A stretch of 64,000 bases of DNA from Methylovirgula sp. 4M-Z18. Lineage in GTDB: Bacteria; Pseudomonadota; Alphaproteobacteria; Rhizobiales; Beijerinckiaceae. Each line of letters begins with the position of its first letter. Within the stretch, counting starts at the first letter, position 1. Under the pieces are notes generated by a model. That model ran no database searches. It was not told where the DNA came from and was given only the letters and a program-made list of their open reading frames with translations. This document shows, in pieces, positions 27,502-35,575 of the stretch. Both the position numbers and the translations under genes were made by a program. The stretch spans positions 1-64,000 of the forward strand of contig NZ_CP149574.1 of the NCBI RefSeq assembly GCF_037890675.1, read 5' to 3'.

Positions 27502-28716
27502 ATGACCGACGCGCCCGCACCAAGCTCATCCCCGGAATCACCCTATTGGGTCCGGAACCTGATCGTGTGCCTCGCCGGATCGTTCACCACGATCGTCGCG
27601 ATGACCCTGCTGGTGCCGTTTCTGCCGATTTATGTCGAGGATCTCGGGGTGACAGACCACGCCGCCATCGTGCAATGGTCGGGCGTCACCTTCGGCGCGA
27701 CCTTCCTCACAGCGGCCCTGGTCGCGCCGCTCTGGGGGCGGCTGGCGGATCTTTACGGCCGCAAACTGATGCTGGTGCGCGCCAGCCTCGGCATGACGAT
27801 CGCCATGTCGCTCACCGGCATGGCGCACAATATCTGGCAATTGCTGATTTTGCGGCTGCTGACCGGGTTGCTCGGCGGCTATGCCTCCGGAGCGAATGTG
27901 CTGGTGGCGACGCAGACGCCGAAGGCGCGGTCCGGCTGGGCGCTCGGCATGCTCTCGTCCGGCGTGATGGCCGGCAGCCTGCTCGGACCGCTCATCGGCG
28001 GCGCCTTGCCCAATCTGATCGGCATCCGGCAGACCTTCTGGCTGGCTGGGGCGGTGATCTTTATCGCTTTCCTCGCCACCTGCTTCCTGATCAAGGAAGA
28101 GCGCCGGATGGGCTCGCGCGCGGCAATCAAGCAGAAGGTGCGGTGGTCGGCGATTCCGGACAAACGGCCGATTGTCGCCATGTTGCTCACCGGCTTCATG
28201 TTCACCCTCGCCACTATGTCGATCGAGCCGATCATCACGGTCTACGTGTCGCAACTCGTCAACGACCAGACGCAGGTGAGCCTGATGTCGGGCGTCGTCA
28301 TGTCGGCGGCCGCTTTTGGGGCCATTCTGTCGGCTTCCCCCATCGGCAAATGGGCCGACCGTTTCGGCCATTGGAATGTCGTGGTCCTGAGCCTGCTCGC
28401 GGCGGTCGTGCTGCTGATTCCGCAAGCCTTTGTCACCGAGGCTTGGCAATTGGTGCTGCTGCGCTTCTTGATGGGCATGGCGCTCGGCGGCCTGATGCCG
28501 TGCATCACCGCCGTCATCCGCCACCGCGCGCCCGAGCAGATGGCCGGCACCTTGCTCGGCTATTCGATTTCCATCCAGTACGCGGGCCAGGTGATCGGGC
28601 CGCTGCTCGGTGGGTTCGTCGGCGGCCATCTGGGGATGCGCGCAGTCTTCCTCGCCACCTCGCTGCTGCTCGCTCTGGCGGCGCTCTATGCTTGGCGGAC
28701 GAAAAACGCGGATTAA
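27502..28716 (+). CDS. MFS transporter (TetA/DHA1-like exporter)
   Basis: A 404-residue major-facilitator protein with 12 predicted helices. The loop between helices 2 and 3 has the family signature GRLADLYGRKLML (about 73-85), repeated in degenerate form between helices 8 and 9 (GKWADRFGHWN). The helix 5 motif GVMAGSLLGPLIGG is typical of drug-proton antiporters. The ATG at 27502 is chosen because translation upstream is poorly supported; the Shine-Dalgarno site is weak. It is divergent from cpoB and convergent on eutC, 12 nt from its end. The neighbours might suggest ethanolamine traffic, but exporters of this type give no substrate hint. Confidence 0.82.
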   Translation: MTDAPAPSSSPESPYWVRNLIVCLAGSFTTIVAMTLLVPFLPIYVEDLGVTDHAAIVQWSGVTFGATFLTAALVAPLWGRLADLYGRKLMLVRASLGMTIAMSLTGMAHNIWQLLILRLLTGLLGGYASGANVLVATQTPKARSGWALGMLSSGVMAGSLLGPLIGGALPNLIGIRQTFWLAGAVIFIAFLATCFLIKEERRMGSRAAIKQKVRWSAIPDKRPIVAMLLTGFMFTLATMSIEPIITVYVSQLVNDQTQVSLMSGVVMSAAAFGAILSASPIGKWADRFGHWNVVVLSLLAAVVLLIPQAFVTEAWQLVLLRFLMGMALGGLMPCITAVIRHRAPEQMAGTLLGYSISIQYAGQVIGPLLGGFVGGHLGMRAVFLATSLLLALAALYAWRTKNAD

Positions 28717-28728
28717 TCCCCGCGACGT

Positions 28729-29517
28729 TCAATTTGGCAGGCTTGCCTTTGCGTCTTTCAGCCCGACGCCGCTGATGCCCGTGCGCAGCATGTCCGTCAC
28801 CAATGCGGCGATGGCATCCGCCGCGACTGCGATCGGCATGCCGCCTTCGCGAATGTTGGAAATGCAGTTGCGCCGCGAATCCGGCGTGCCGGTCTGCGGC
28901 CCGTAGGTCACGTAGCCGCCGAGGCTGTCGGCGGCGGAAAGGCCGGGCCGCTCGCCGATCAGGATGATCGAAACTTTCGCGCCGAGCCCCTCGCCGACCG
29001 GATCGCCGAGCGCCACCCGCGCCTGCCGGGCGACGACGATGGGCGCCAGCGTCAGCCCCCTTTCCGCAAGGCGGGCCGAGAGGGCCGCCACCAGCGGCAC
29101 GGCGTTGATCTCGACGGCGCTGGAGGAAAGGCCATCTGCGACGATGATCACCACCTCGCAGGTCCCACGCGCCTCCCGGAGAGCGGCGAGCATCTGCCGT
29201 GACGGATCCGCCAGCCGCCGGCCGAGATCCGGCCGGCGCACATAGACGCTGCGCTCCGACGCGAGGCTCTCGACTTCCACGACGTCGAGACCGAGCGCGC
29301 GGATTTTGGACTCGATCCCGTTTGGATCGATGGCGCTCCACACCGCCTCGCGCGCCTTGGCGTGGTCGAGCAGAAAGGCGAGCTGCGCCTGCGTCGGCAG
29401 GCCGGAGCCGAAACGCCCCAGCGCGACGCGCGCATCGGTCATGGCCTTCAGGTCGAGGTGGCGCTCGCCGGCGGGCTTGGCGACGGAGGCCGATGCGGTA
29501 ATGTCCGGCTTCGTCAT
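28729..29517 (-). CDS. eutC: Ethanolamine ammonia-lyase small subunit
   Basis: A 262-residue protein matching EutC, the light subunit of the adenosylcobalamin-dependent enzyme that splits ethanolamine to acetaldehyde and ammonia. Typical segments are LTDARVALGR-like MTDARVALGRFG, IVADGLSSSAVE, GEGLGAKVSIILIGERPGLS, and SRRNCISNIREGGM near the C-terminus. The start at 29517 lies 1 nt after the eutB stop, so the subunits are co-translated. The longer frame to 29595 overlaps eutB and has no match. No eut microcompartment or reactivase gene is seen within the window. Confidence 0.94.
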   Translation of the reverse strand: MTKPDITASASVAKPAGERHLDLKAMTDARVALGRFGSGLPTQAQLAFLLDHAKAREAVWSAIDPNGIESKIRALGLDVVEVESLASERSVYVRRPDLGRRLADPSRQMLAALREARGTCEVVIIVADGLSSSAVEINAVPLVAALSARLAERGLTLAPIVVARQARVALGDPVGEGLGAKVSIILIGERPGLSAADSLGGYVTYGPQTGTPDSRRNCISNIREGGMPIAVAADAIAALVTDMLRTGISGVGLKDAKASLPN

Positions 29518-29518
29518 C

Positions 29519-30910
29519 TCATGCTCCGAGCAGGCTGAGCGAGGAGAGTTCGTTCTGAAGGCGCGCCGATCCGTCCACCAGCATCCCGCGGGCATCGGTC
29601 AGCCCGACGTCGCGCAGCCAGGCCTCGAATTCGGGCGCCGGCGGCCGGTTGAGCGTCTCGCGGCAATAGACGGCATCGTGATGCGACAGCGACTGGTAGT
29701 TCAGCATGATGTCGTCGGCACCGGGCACGGTAATAACGAAATTGACGTTGGCGGCACAGAGCAGTGTGAGCAGCGTGTCCATGTCCTCCTGGTCGGCATC
29801 GGCGTGATTGGTGTAGCAGACGTCGACGCCCATCGGCAGGCCAAGCAGTTTGCCGCAGAAATGATCCTCCAGCCCCGCCCGGATGATCTGCTTGCCGTTA
29901 AACAGATATTCCGGCCCGATGAAGCCGACGACCGTGTTGACGAGGAGCGGCGAGAACTGCCGCGCCACCGCGTAGGCGCGGGCTTCCATCGTCTGCTGGT
30001 CGACGCCGAAATGCGCATCCGCCGAAAGCGCCGCACCCTGTCCCGTCTCGAAATACATGAGATTGGCGTCGCGCGCGGCTCGCTTCAGTCCGCGCACCGC
30101 CTCATGCGCCTCCGACAGCAGCGCGAGGTTGACGCCGAAACCGTCATTGGCCTTCTGCGAGCCGGCGACCGACTGGAAGACGAGATCGACGGGCGCGCGT
30201 TTCTCGATGGCGCGGATCGCCGTCGTCACATGGCCGAGGCAGCAGGTCTGGGTCGGGATCGCGAGCCGCGTGCGCAATTCGTCGAGCAGCGCGACGATGC
30301 GGACATAATCTTCCGTGCTGTCGGTCGCCGGATTGACGCCGATAACCGCATCGCCCGATCCCATCAACAGACCGTCGATCGCCGACGCGGCGATGCCGTA
30401 GCTGTCGTCGGTCGGGTGGTTCGGCTGGTTGCGGGTCGAGAGCCGGCCCTTGAGTCCGATGGTCGAGCGGAAGTGGGTGACGACCTCGCGCTTGGCGGCG
30501 ACGGCGATCAGGTCCTGCACTCGCATGATCTTCGAGACGGCAGCAACCATTTCCGGCGTCAGCCCGAAGGTGACGGCTTCCAATTGCCGCTGGCCGGTCT
30601 CAGGCTGCAGCAGCCATTCGCGAAACGCCCCGACCGTGAGCGAGGAGATCGGCGAAAAGGCCTTTTGATCGTGCTGCTCGGCGATCAGCCGAGACACCTC
30701 GTCCTCTTCGGACGGAATGAGTTCTTCGGAAAGAAATGTCTTCAGCGGGACATCCGCCAGCGCCATTTGCGCCGCTAGCCGTTCAACCGGCCCTTCGGCC
30801 GCAATGCCGGCCAATTGGTCGCCGGACCGCTCCGGCGTCGCCTTCGCCATCAACTGCTTGAGGTCGTCGAAGCGGAAGACTGTCTGCTCGATCGTCGTTT
30901 GATAGGTCAT
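29519..30910 (-). CDS. eutB: Ethanolamine ammonia-lyase large subunit
   Basis: A 463-residue TIM-barrel catalytic subunit (E. coli EutB has 453). Conserved segments include LTPEMVAAVSKIMR, GLKGRLSTRNQPNHP, DAVIGVNPATDS, VAGSQKANDGFGVN and MYFETGQGAALSADAHFGVDQQT, together covering the substrate and cobalamin sites. I start at the ATG at 30910 (MTYQTT), with AGAAG 5 nt upstream; the longer frame is not supported. It is divergent neither from nor with an activator: the next gene upstream, a LacI regulator, faces the alpha-glucoside operon. The enzyme needs adenosylcobalamin, so the host must make or import it. Confidence 0.95.
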   Translation of the reverse strand: MTYQTTIEQTVFRFDDLKQLMAKATPERSGDQLAGIAAEGPVERLAAQMALADVPLKTFLSEELIPSEEDEVSRLIAEQHDQKAFSPISSLTVGAFREWLLQPETGQRQLEAVTFGLTPEMVAAVSKIMRVQDLIAVAAKREVVTHFRSTIGLKGRLSTRNQPNHPTDDSYGIAASAIDGLLMGSGDAVIGVNPATDSTEDYVRIVALLDELRTRLAIPTQTCCLGHVTTAIRAIEKRAPVDLVFQSVAGSQKANDGFGVNLALLSEAHEAVRGLKRAARDANLMYFETGQGAALSADAHFGVDQQTMEARAYAVARQFSPLLVNTVVGFIGPEYLFNGKQIIRAGLEDHFCGKLLGLPMGVDVCYTNHADADQEDMDTLLTLLCAANVNFVITVPGADDIMLNYQSLSHHDAVYCRETLNRPPAPEFEAWLRDVGLTDARGMLVDGSARLQNELSSLSLLGA

Positions 30911-30960
30911 AGAACTTCTGCCGATTGAGACGTGCCAAGGTTTCTTGATGAAGCCCGCGT

Positions 30961-30988
30961 GTGTACGACCTGCCGCACGGTGTACGAC
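30961..30988. promoter_or_regulatory. Direct repeat upstream of eutB
   Basis: GTGTACGAC occurs at 30961-30969 and again at 30980-30988, a 19-nt spacing that puts the two units on nearly the same helix face. It lies in the 121-nt gap between the LacI-family gene and eutB, about 50-80 nt before the eutB start. It could be the binding site of an unidentified regulator. Confidence 0.4.
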
Positions 30989-31031
30989 AAGAGCCAATGC
31001 CATCTAAGCATAGAGCTTTGGGATCGAACAC

Positions 31032-32063
31032 CTAATCTTTTTGCAACGGCGGCGGCGTCGAGCCGCGCACCACGAGTTCCGGCGTCCAGATCTCCTGCAG
31101 ATCCTCGATCGCCGCGCCGCCGATCCGCGCGATCAGCATCTCCGCGACGCGCCGGCCCGCATCGCGGATCGAGGATTGGGTGGTCGAGAGTGGCGGATCG
31201 AAATAGTCCGGTCGCAATTGCGAGATGCGGTCGTCGTGGGCGATGAGGGCGAGATCGCGCCCGATTTGCAGGCCGAATTCGCGCGCGGCGCGCATCACGC
31301 CCGGCACCATCAGCGTGCTGGCGCAGACGAAGGCGGTCGGTCGGCGCGGTGCTTGGAGACAGGCGAGGGCGTTGCGGTAGCCATATTCGTCGGTCATCTG
31401 TCCTTCGAGCGACCAGGCCTTCATGGTCGGATCGCTCACGCCGCCGACTGCGCGCCGGAACCCGGCCTCGCGATGGCAGGCGAACGTATAGTCGATTTCG
31501 GCGTTCAAAAGCGCGATGCGGCGATGGCCAAGATCGATCAGCAGTTTGGTCGCGGCGAAAAACGCGCCTTCATTGTCGATGTCGAGGAAGGCATAGGGAG
31601 CGCTCGCCACCGTGCGGCCATGCAGGATGAAGGGTATGTTGGTCTCGGCCAGAATCCGCAGCCGCTTGTCCTCGACTTTCGGCGAACTCAGCAGCAGCCC
31701 GTCGACCTGCAGCGCCGCGGCGGCGCGCCGGTAGGCCTCTTCCTCGCGGTCGCTGCTCGGGGTGGAGAGCGTGATGGCGAGGTCGTGCAGGGCGGTGGTC
31801 TCCGCAACGCCGGCGAGATAATCGGCGAACAGCGGCTCCAGCAGCATCTTGCGTTCGGGCTGGAAGACGATGCCGATCGAGCCCGATCGCCCCTTGGCGA
31901 GGTTCTGGGCATTGGAATTGGGGTGGTAATCGTAATGCGCCGCGGCTTCCGCTACCCGGCTGCGGGTGCGCATGCTGACCTCCGGATAGCCGTTGAGCGC
32001 GCGGCTGACGGTGGTTTGCGACAGACCCAAATGCTGCGCCAGTTCCTTCAATCTTATGGCCAT
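31032..32063 (-). CDS. LacI-family regulator of the alpha-glucoside operon
   Basis: A 343-residue LacI/GalR-type repressor. The helix-turn-helix is at 1-25 (RLKELAQHLGLSQTTVSRAL), the hinge follows (NLAKGRSGSIGIVF), and residues 60-340 are the periplasmic-binding-protein-like effector domain. It is divergent from the ABC operon across 365 nt. Palindromes with an AAGCGCTT centre occur 16 nt before its own start and over the operon promoter, so it probably represses both. Similar regulators next to alpha-glucoside transporters in Sinorhizobium are AglR and ThuR; which of these it matches I cannot decide. The effector is likely a disaccharide or a derived sugar. Confidence 0.88.
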   Translation of the reverse strand: MAIRLKELAQHLGLSQTTVSRALNGYPEVSMRTRSRVAEAAAHYDYHPNSNAQNLAKGRSGSIGIVFQPERKMLLEPLFADYLAGVAETTALHDLAITLSTPSSDREEEAYRRAAAALQVDGLLLSSPKVEDKRLRILAETNIPFILHGRTVASAPYAFLDIDNEGAFFAATKLLIDLGHRRIALLNAEIDYTFACHREAGFRRAVGGVSDPTMKAWSLEGQMTDEYGYRNALACLQAPRRPTAFVCASTLMVPGVMRAAREFGLQIGRDLALIAHDDRISQLRPDYFDPPLSTTQSSIRDAGRRVAEMLIARIGGAAIEDLQEIWTPELVVRGSTPPPLQKD

Positions 32064-32428
32064 CGGACTACCAGTGAAAAGCGCTTCGGGAGCAGTCTAT
32101 GCGAATGGGCTCGGCGTTGCATTCGTGTTGAAATGAGCGTTGCTTCCCATCATGCGCATCGCCCCCGATTAATCAAGCGCGATGCGCGCACTGATGCATT
32201 AGCCGAAAGGGGCAAAAGACCTGAGCTATAGGGCAAACTTGCACCTGCGTGGCCCGCATCGTGCTCCTAATCGTGTCTTTTCCGGGTGCTGCGATTGACA
32301 CCTCGTGCGGATTGGACCAAGAATATTCCAAAGCGCTTTGAAAAATTACAAATCATTGTGCTCACGGTCAGGGCACAAGGGAGGGCTGAAGTCCCTCGCA
32401 ACGACCGGGGAAACGACTGGGAGGTGTC
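32064..32428. promoter_or_regulatory. Divergent regulatory region of the alpha-glucoside operon
   Basis: For the operon, TTGACA (32295-32300) and AAGAAT (32319-32324) form a plausible promoter with 18-nt spacing. The palindrome CAAAGCGCTTTG (32329-32340, extending with one mismatch to 32327-32342) sits at the start point. A second copy with core AAGCGCTT is at 32079-32086, 16 nt before the LacI-family start. The about 90-nt leader 32341-32428 is otherwise unremarkable. Confidence 0.7.
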
Positions 32429-33697
32429 ATGAGATTGCGCCCGCTGTGCATCGCCGCTGGCCTCGCCATCGGCTTGTTCGCATCCGTTTCGGCCAAGGCC
32501 GTGACGATTTCCATTTCCTGCGGCGCGGTCGGCGCGGAATTCGCGCTCTGCAAGGAGGGCGCGGAGGCCTGGGCCAAGAAAACCGGCAATGAGGTGAAGC
32601 TGGTTTCGACTCCCGATTCCGTCGGCGACCGTCTGGCGCTCTATCAGCAATGGCTCGGCGCCGGCAGCACCGATATCGACGTGCTGCAGATCGACGTGAT
32701 CTGGCCCGGCATTCTCGGCTCGCAATTCCTCGACCTCAAGCCCTATTCCAAAGGCGTGGAAGACGAACATTTCAAGGCGATCATCGACAACAATACGGTG
32801 AAGGGCAAACTCGTCGCCATGCCGTGGTTCACGGACGTGGGCGTCTTGTTCTACCGCAAGGATTTGCTGGACAAATACGGCGAGAAACCGCCGACCACCT
32901 GGGAAGAGCTCGCCGCGACGGCGCAGAAGATCGAGGACGGCGAGCGCAAGGCCGGCAACGACAAGATGTGGGGTTTCGTCTTCCAGGGCAAATCCAACGA
33001 GAGCCTGACCTGCAACGCCCTCGAATGGATCGATTCCTATGGCGGCGGCACGTTCGTGGACGCTGACGGCAAGATCACCGTCAACAATCCGAAGGCCGTC
33101 GCGGCGCTGACCGAGGCGAGCAGTTTTGTCGGCAAGATCAGCCCCGAGGGCGTGACCGCCTATGGCGAGGAAGACGCGCGCGGCGTCTTCCAATCGGGCA
33201 ATGCGGTCTTCATGCGCAATTGGCCCTATGCCTACGCGCTCGGCAATTCCGCCGACAGTCCGATCAAGGGCAAATTCAGTGTCATGGCCCTGCCGAAAGG
33301 CGGCGCCGATGGGCATAGCAGCGGCACGCTGGGTGGCTGGCAGCTTGCCGTGTCGAAATATTCGACCCACCCGACCGAAGCCGCCGACCTTGTCATGTAT
33401 CTGACCAGCAAGGACGAGCAGAAGCGCCGGGCGATCGTCGGATCCTACATCCCAACCATCCCCGATCTTTACAAGGACAAGGACGTGCTCGCCGCGCAAC
33501 CAGTGTTCGGCGATTTCTACGACGCCTTCGTCCATGCGGTCGCGCGGCCCTCGCGGGTGACGGGCACGAATTACAACAAAGTGTCGACCGCCGTGTGGAA
33601 CAGCGCAGGCTCGGTACTGTCGGGAAGCGCAAAGGCCGACGCGGCGCTCCCGTCGCTGGAGAAGGACCTGACGAAGATCAAACGCAGCGGCTGGTGA
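32429..33697 (+). CDS. Alpha-glucoside ABC transporter substrate-binding protein
   Basis: A 422-residue exported protein of the cluster-D sugar-binding fold. The signal peptide ends near residue 25 (VSAKA). The mature start VTISISCGAVGAEF, then LALYQQWLGAGSTDIDVLQID, and the later AVFMRNWPYAYAL and GTLGGWQLAVSKYSTHPTEA segments resemble the ThuE/AglE binding proteins for trehalose, maltose and sucrose. No lipobox is seen, so it is a free periplasmic protein. GGGAGG lies 5 nt before the ATG. It is the first gene of the five-gene operon. Confidence 0.88.
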   Translation: MRLRPLCIAAGLAIGLFASVSAKAVTISISCGAVGAEFALCKEGAEAWAKKTGNEVKLVSTPDSVGDRLALYQQWLGAGSTDIDVLQIDVIWPGILGSQFLDLKPYSKGVEDEHFKAIIDNNTVKGKLVAMPWFTDVGVLFYRKDLLDKYGEKPPTTWEELAATAQKIEDGERKAGNDKMWGFVFQGKSNESLTCNALEWIDSYGGGTFVDADGKITVNNPKAVAALTEASSFVGKISPEGVTAYGEEDARGVFQSGNAVFMRNWPYAYALGNSADSPIKGKFSVMALPKGGADGHSSGTLGGWQLAVSKYSTHPTEAADLVMYLTSKDEQKRRAIVGSYIPTIPDLYKDKDVLAAQPVFGDFYDAFVHAVARPSRVTGTNYNKVSTAVWNSAGSVLSGSAKADAALPSLEKDLTKIKRSGW

Positions 33698-33830
33698 TCT
33701 GCCGGCCAGCATCGGCTCGGCACTGGTTGGGTGACGTTTTTTTAAATGTTTTCCCGTCAGAAGCCGAGTCATCGTCGTTCAAAACGCCTTGCGGTGTTTT
33801 TCAGTTTTCTCCAGCCCGACGGCAGATGAC

Positions 33831-34736
33831 ATGGCGACTACCAATCTCAGCCGCACGAAAGTTCGCTCCGCCTGGCTCTTTTTGGCGCCGATGCTCATCA
33901 CGCTTGCGCTGGTCGCCGGCTGGCCGCTGGTGCGGACGATCTGGTTTTCGTTCACAGATGCCAAGCTGGACAATCTCGACGACATCAAGTTCATCGGCTT
34001 CGACAATTTCTTTTCCGAATATGGCGTGATGGCCGATGACCGGTGGTGGATCTCGGTCAAGAACACGCTGGAATTTTCCGTGATCTCGGTCGCGCTTGAA
34101 ACGGTCCTCGGGCTGATCGTCGCGCTGGTGCTCAACGCGAATTTCCCCGGCCGCGGCATCGTGCGCGCCGCGATCCTCGTGCCGTGGGCGATCCCCACCA
34201 TCGTCTCGGCAAAAATGTGGGCCTGGATGCTGAACGACCAGAACGGCATCGTGAACGGGATTCTGCAGAGCCTGCACATCGTCCATGATCCGATCGCCTG
34301 GATCGCCAATCCGCATCTGTCGTTCTGGACCGTCGTGCTCGTCGACGTGTGGAAGACGACGCCGTTCATGGCGCTGCTCTCGCTCGCCGCGCTGCAATTG
34401 CTTCCCTCCGATTGCTACGAGGCGGCCGAAGTCGATGGGATCAGCCCGGTCAAGGTTTTCTTCCAGGTGACTTTGCCGCTAATCCGACCTGCGCTGATCG
34501 TCGCCGTGATCTTCCGCAGCCTCGACGCACTTCGCATCTTCGATCTCATCTATGTGCTCACGCCGGGGTCCGATCAGACCATCACCATGGCGGCCTATGC
34601 GCGCGAGCAGCTCTCGGCCAACCAGGATTTCGGCATGGGCTCGGCGGCTTCGACATTGCTGTTCCTGATCATCGGCCTCATCACCATCCTCACGCTGATG
34701 GTAGGCCGAGTGAAGCTTGCGGGAGAAACGCGATGA
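33831..34736 (+). CDS. Alpha-glucoside ABC transporter permease (MalF-type)
   Basis: A 301-residue permease with six predicted helices. The cytoplasmic coupling motif EAAEVDGISPVKVFFQVTLPLIRP (about 202-225) is the EAA loop that docks with the ATPase. An N-terminal helix starts at SAWLFLAPMLITLALVAGWPL. The start at 33831 is preferred to an upstream TTG because the protein match begins there; the ribosome site is weak, which would give lower expression than the binding protein. The stop overlaps the next start (ATGA). Confidence 0.9.
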   Translation: MATTNLSRTKVRSAWLFLAPMLITLALVAGWPLVRTIWFSFTDAKLDNLDDIKFIGFDNFFSEYGVMADDRWWISVKNTLEFSVISVALETVLGLIVALVLNANFPGRGIVRAAILVPWAIPTIVSAKMWAWMLNDQNGIVNGILQSLHIVHDPIAWIANPHLSFWTVVLVDVWKTTPFMALLSLAALQLLPSDCYEAAEVDGISPVKVFFQVTLPLIRPALIVAVIFRSLDALRIFDLIYVLTPGSDQTITMAAYAREQLSANQDFGMGSAASTLLFLIIGLITILTLMVGRVKLAGETR

Positions 34737-35557
34737 AAGCGCTGCGCCAGATCGGATTTTGGGCGCTTGTCGCGCTCATCGTTCTCTTCTCGCTCTTCCC
34801 CTTCTATTACGCGATCATCACGTCGTTCCGCTCGGGCCAGGAATTGTTCAGCCAGAGCGTTCTGCCGAACTCCCTGTCATTGGCGAATTACGCGCTCGTG
34901 TTCGAAAACCAGCCCTTCGGTTGGAACCTGTTCAGCTCCGCCGTCGTCGCGACATCGGTGGTGCTCATTTCGCTCTTCCTCGGCGTGACGGCGGCCTATG
35001 CGCTGGCGCGGGTCGATTTTCGCGGCCGCGCCACGTTGCTGCTGACCATCGTTTCGGTCTCGATGTTCCCGCAGGTCGCGGTTCTGTCCGGCATGTTCGA
35101 ACTCGTCAAGCTGCTGCACATCTACGACCGGCTCCCCAGCCTCATCCTGTCCAATCTCATTCTGACCCTACCGTTCACGGTCTGGGTGCTGACGACCTTC
35201 ATGCGCGACCTGCCGAAGGAATTGGAGGAGGCGGCCTTTGTCGACGGCGCGACGCCGTTCACGGTCATCCGCCGCGTCTTTCTGCCGCTCCTGTGGCCGG
35301 CCATGGTGACGACAGGGCTGCTCGCCTTCATCGCCGCCTGGAACGAGTTCCTGTTCGCGCTCACCTTCGTGACGGATGACGACCGCCGCACCGTGCCGGT
35401 GGCGATTTCGCTCATCACCGGCGCCGGCCCGCACGAATTGCCCTGGGGCAATATCATGGCCGCCTCCGTCATCGTCACGGTGCCGCTGATCGTGCTGGTG
35501 CTGATCTTCCAACGCAAGATCGTCGCCGGCCTCACCGCGGGCGCGGTCAAAGGTTAG
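34733..35557 (+). CDS. Alpha-glucoside ABC transporter permease (MalG-type)
   Basis: A 274-residue permease with six helices and the EAA loop ELEEAAFVDGATPFTVIRRV at about 170. The N-terminal helix FWALVALIVLFSLFPFYYAI and periplasmic segment FENQPFGWNLFSSAVVA fit the MalG/ThuG group. It is about 100 residues shorter than Sinorhizobium AglG, so ThuG is the closer size match. The ATG overlaps the stop of the first permease, and GGGAG is about 8 nt upstream. Confidence 0.9.
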   Translation: MKALRQIGFWALVALIVLFSLFPFYYAIITSFRSGQELFSQSVLPNSLSLANYALVFENQPFGWNLFSSAVVATSVVLISLFLGVTAAYALARVDFRGRATLLLTIVSVSMFPQVAVLSGMFELVKLLHIYDRLPSLILSNLILTLPFTVWVLTTFMRDLPKELEEAAFVDGATPFTVIRRVFLPLLWPAMVTTGLLAFIAAWNEFLFALTFVTDDDRRTVPVAISLITGAGPHELPWGNIMAASVIVTVPLIVLVLIFQRKIVAGLTAGAVKG

Positions 35558-35575
35558 TTTTTGGAAAAGTGAGCA

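Noticed and set aside
27502-28716. The MFS gene as an ethanolamine importer serving eutBC
   Set aside because: Its motifs are those of drug-proton antiporters, it is on the opposite strand from eutBC, and known ethanolamine permeases belong to another family.
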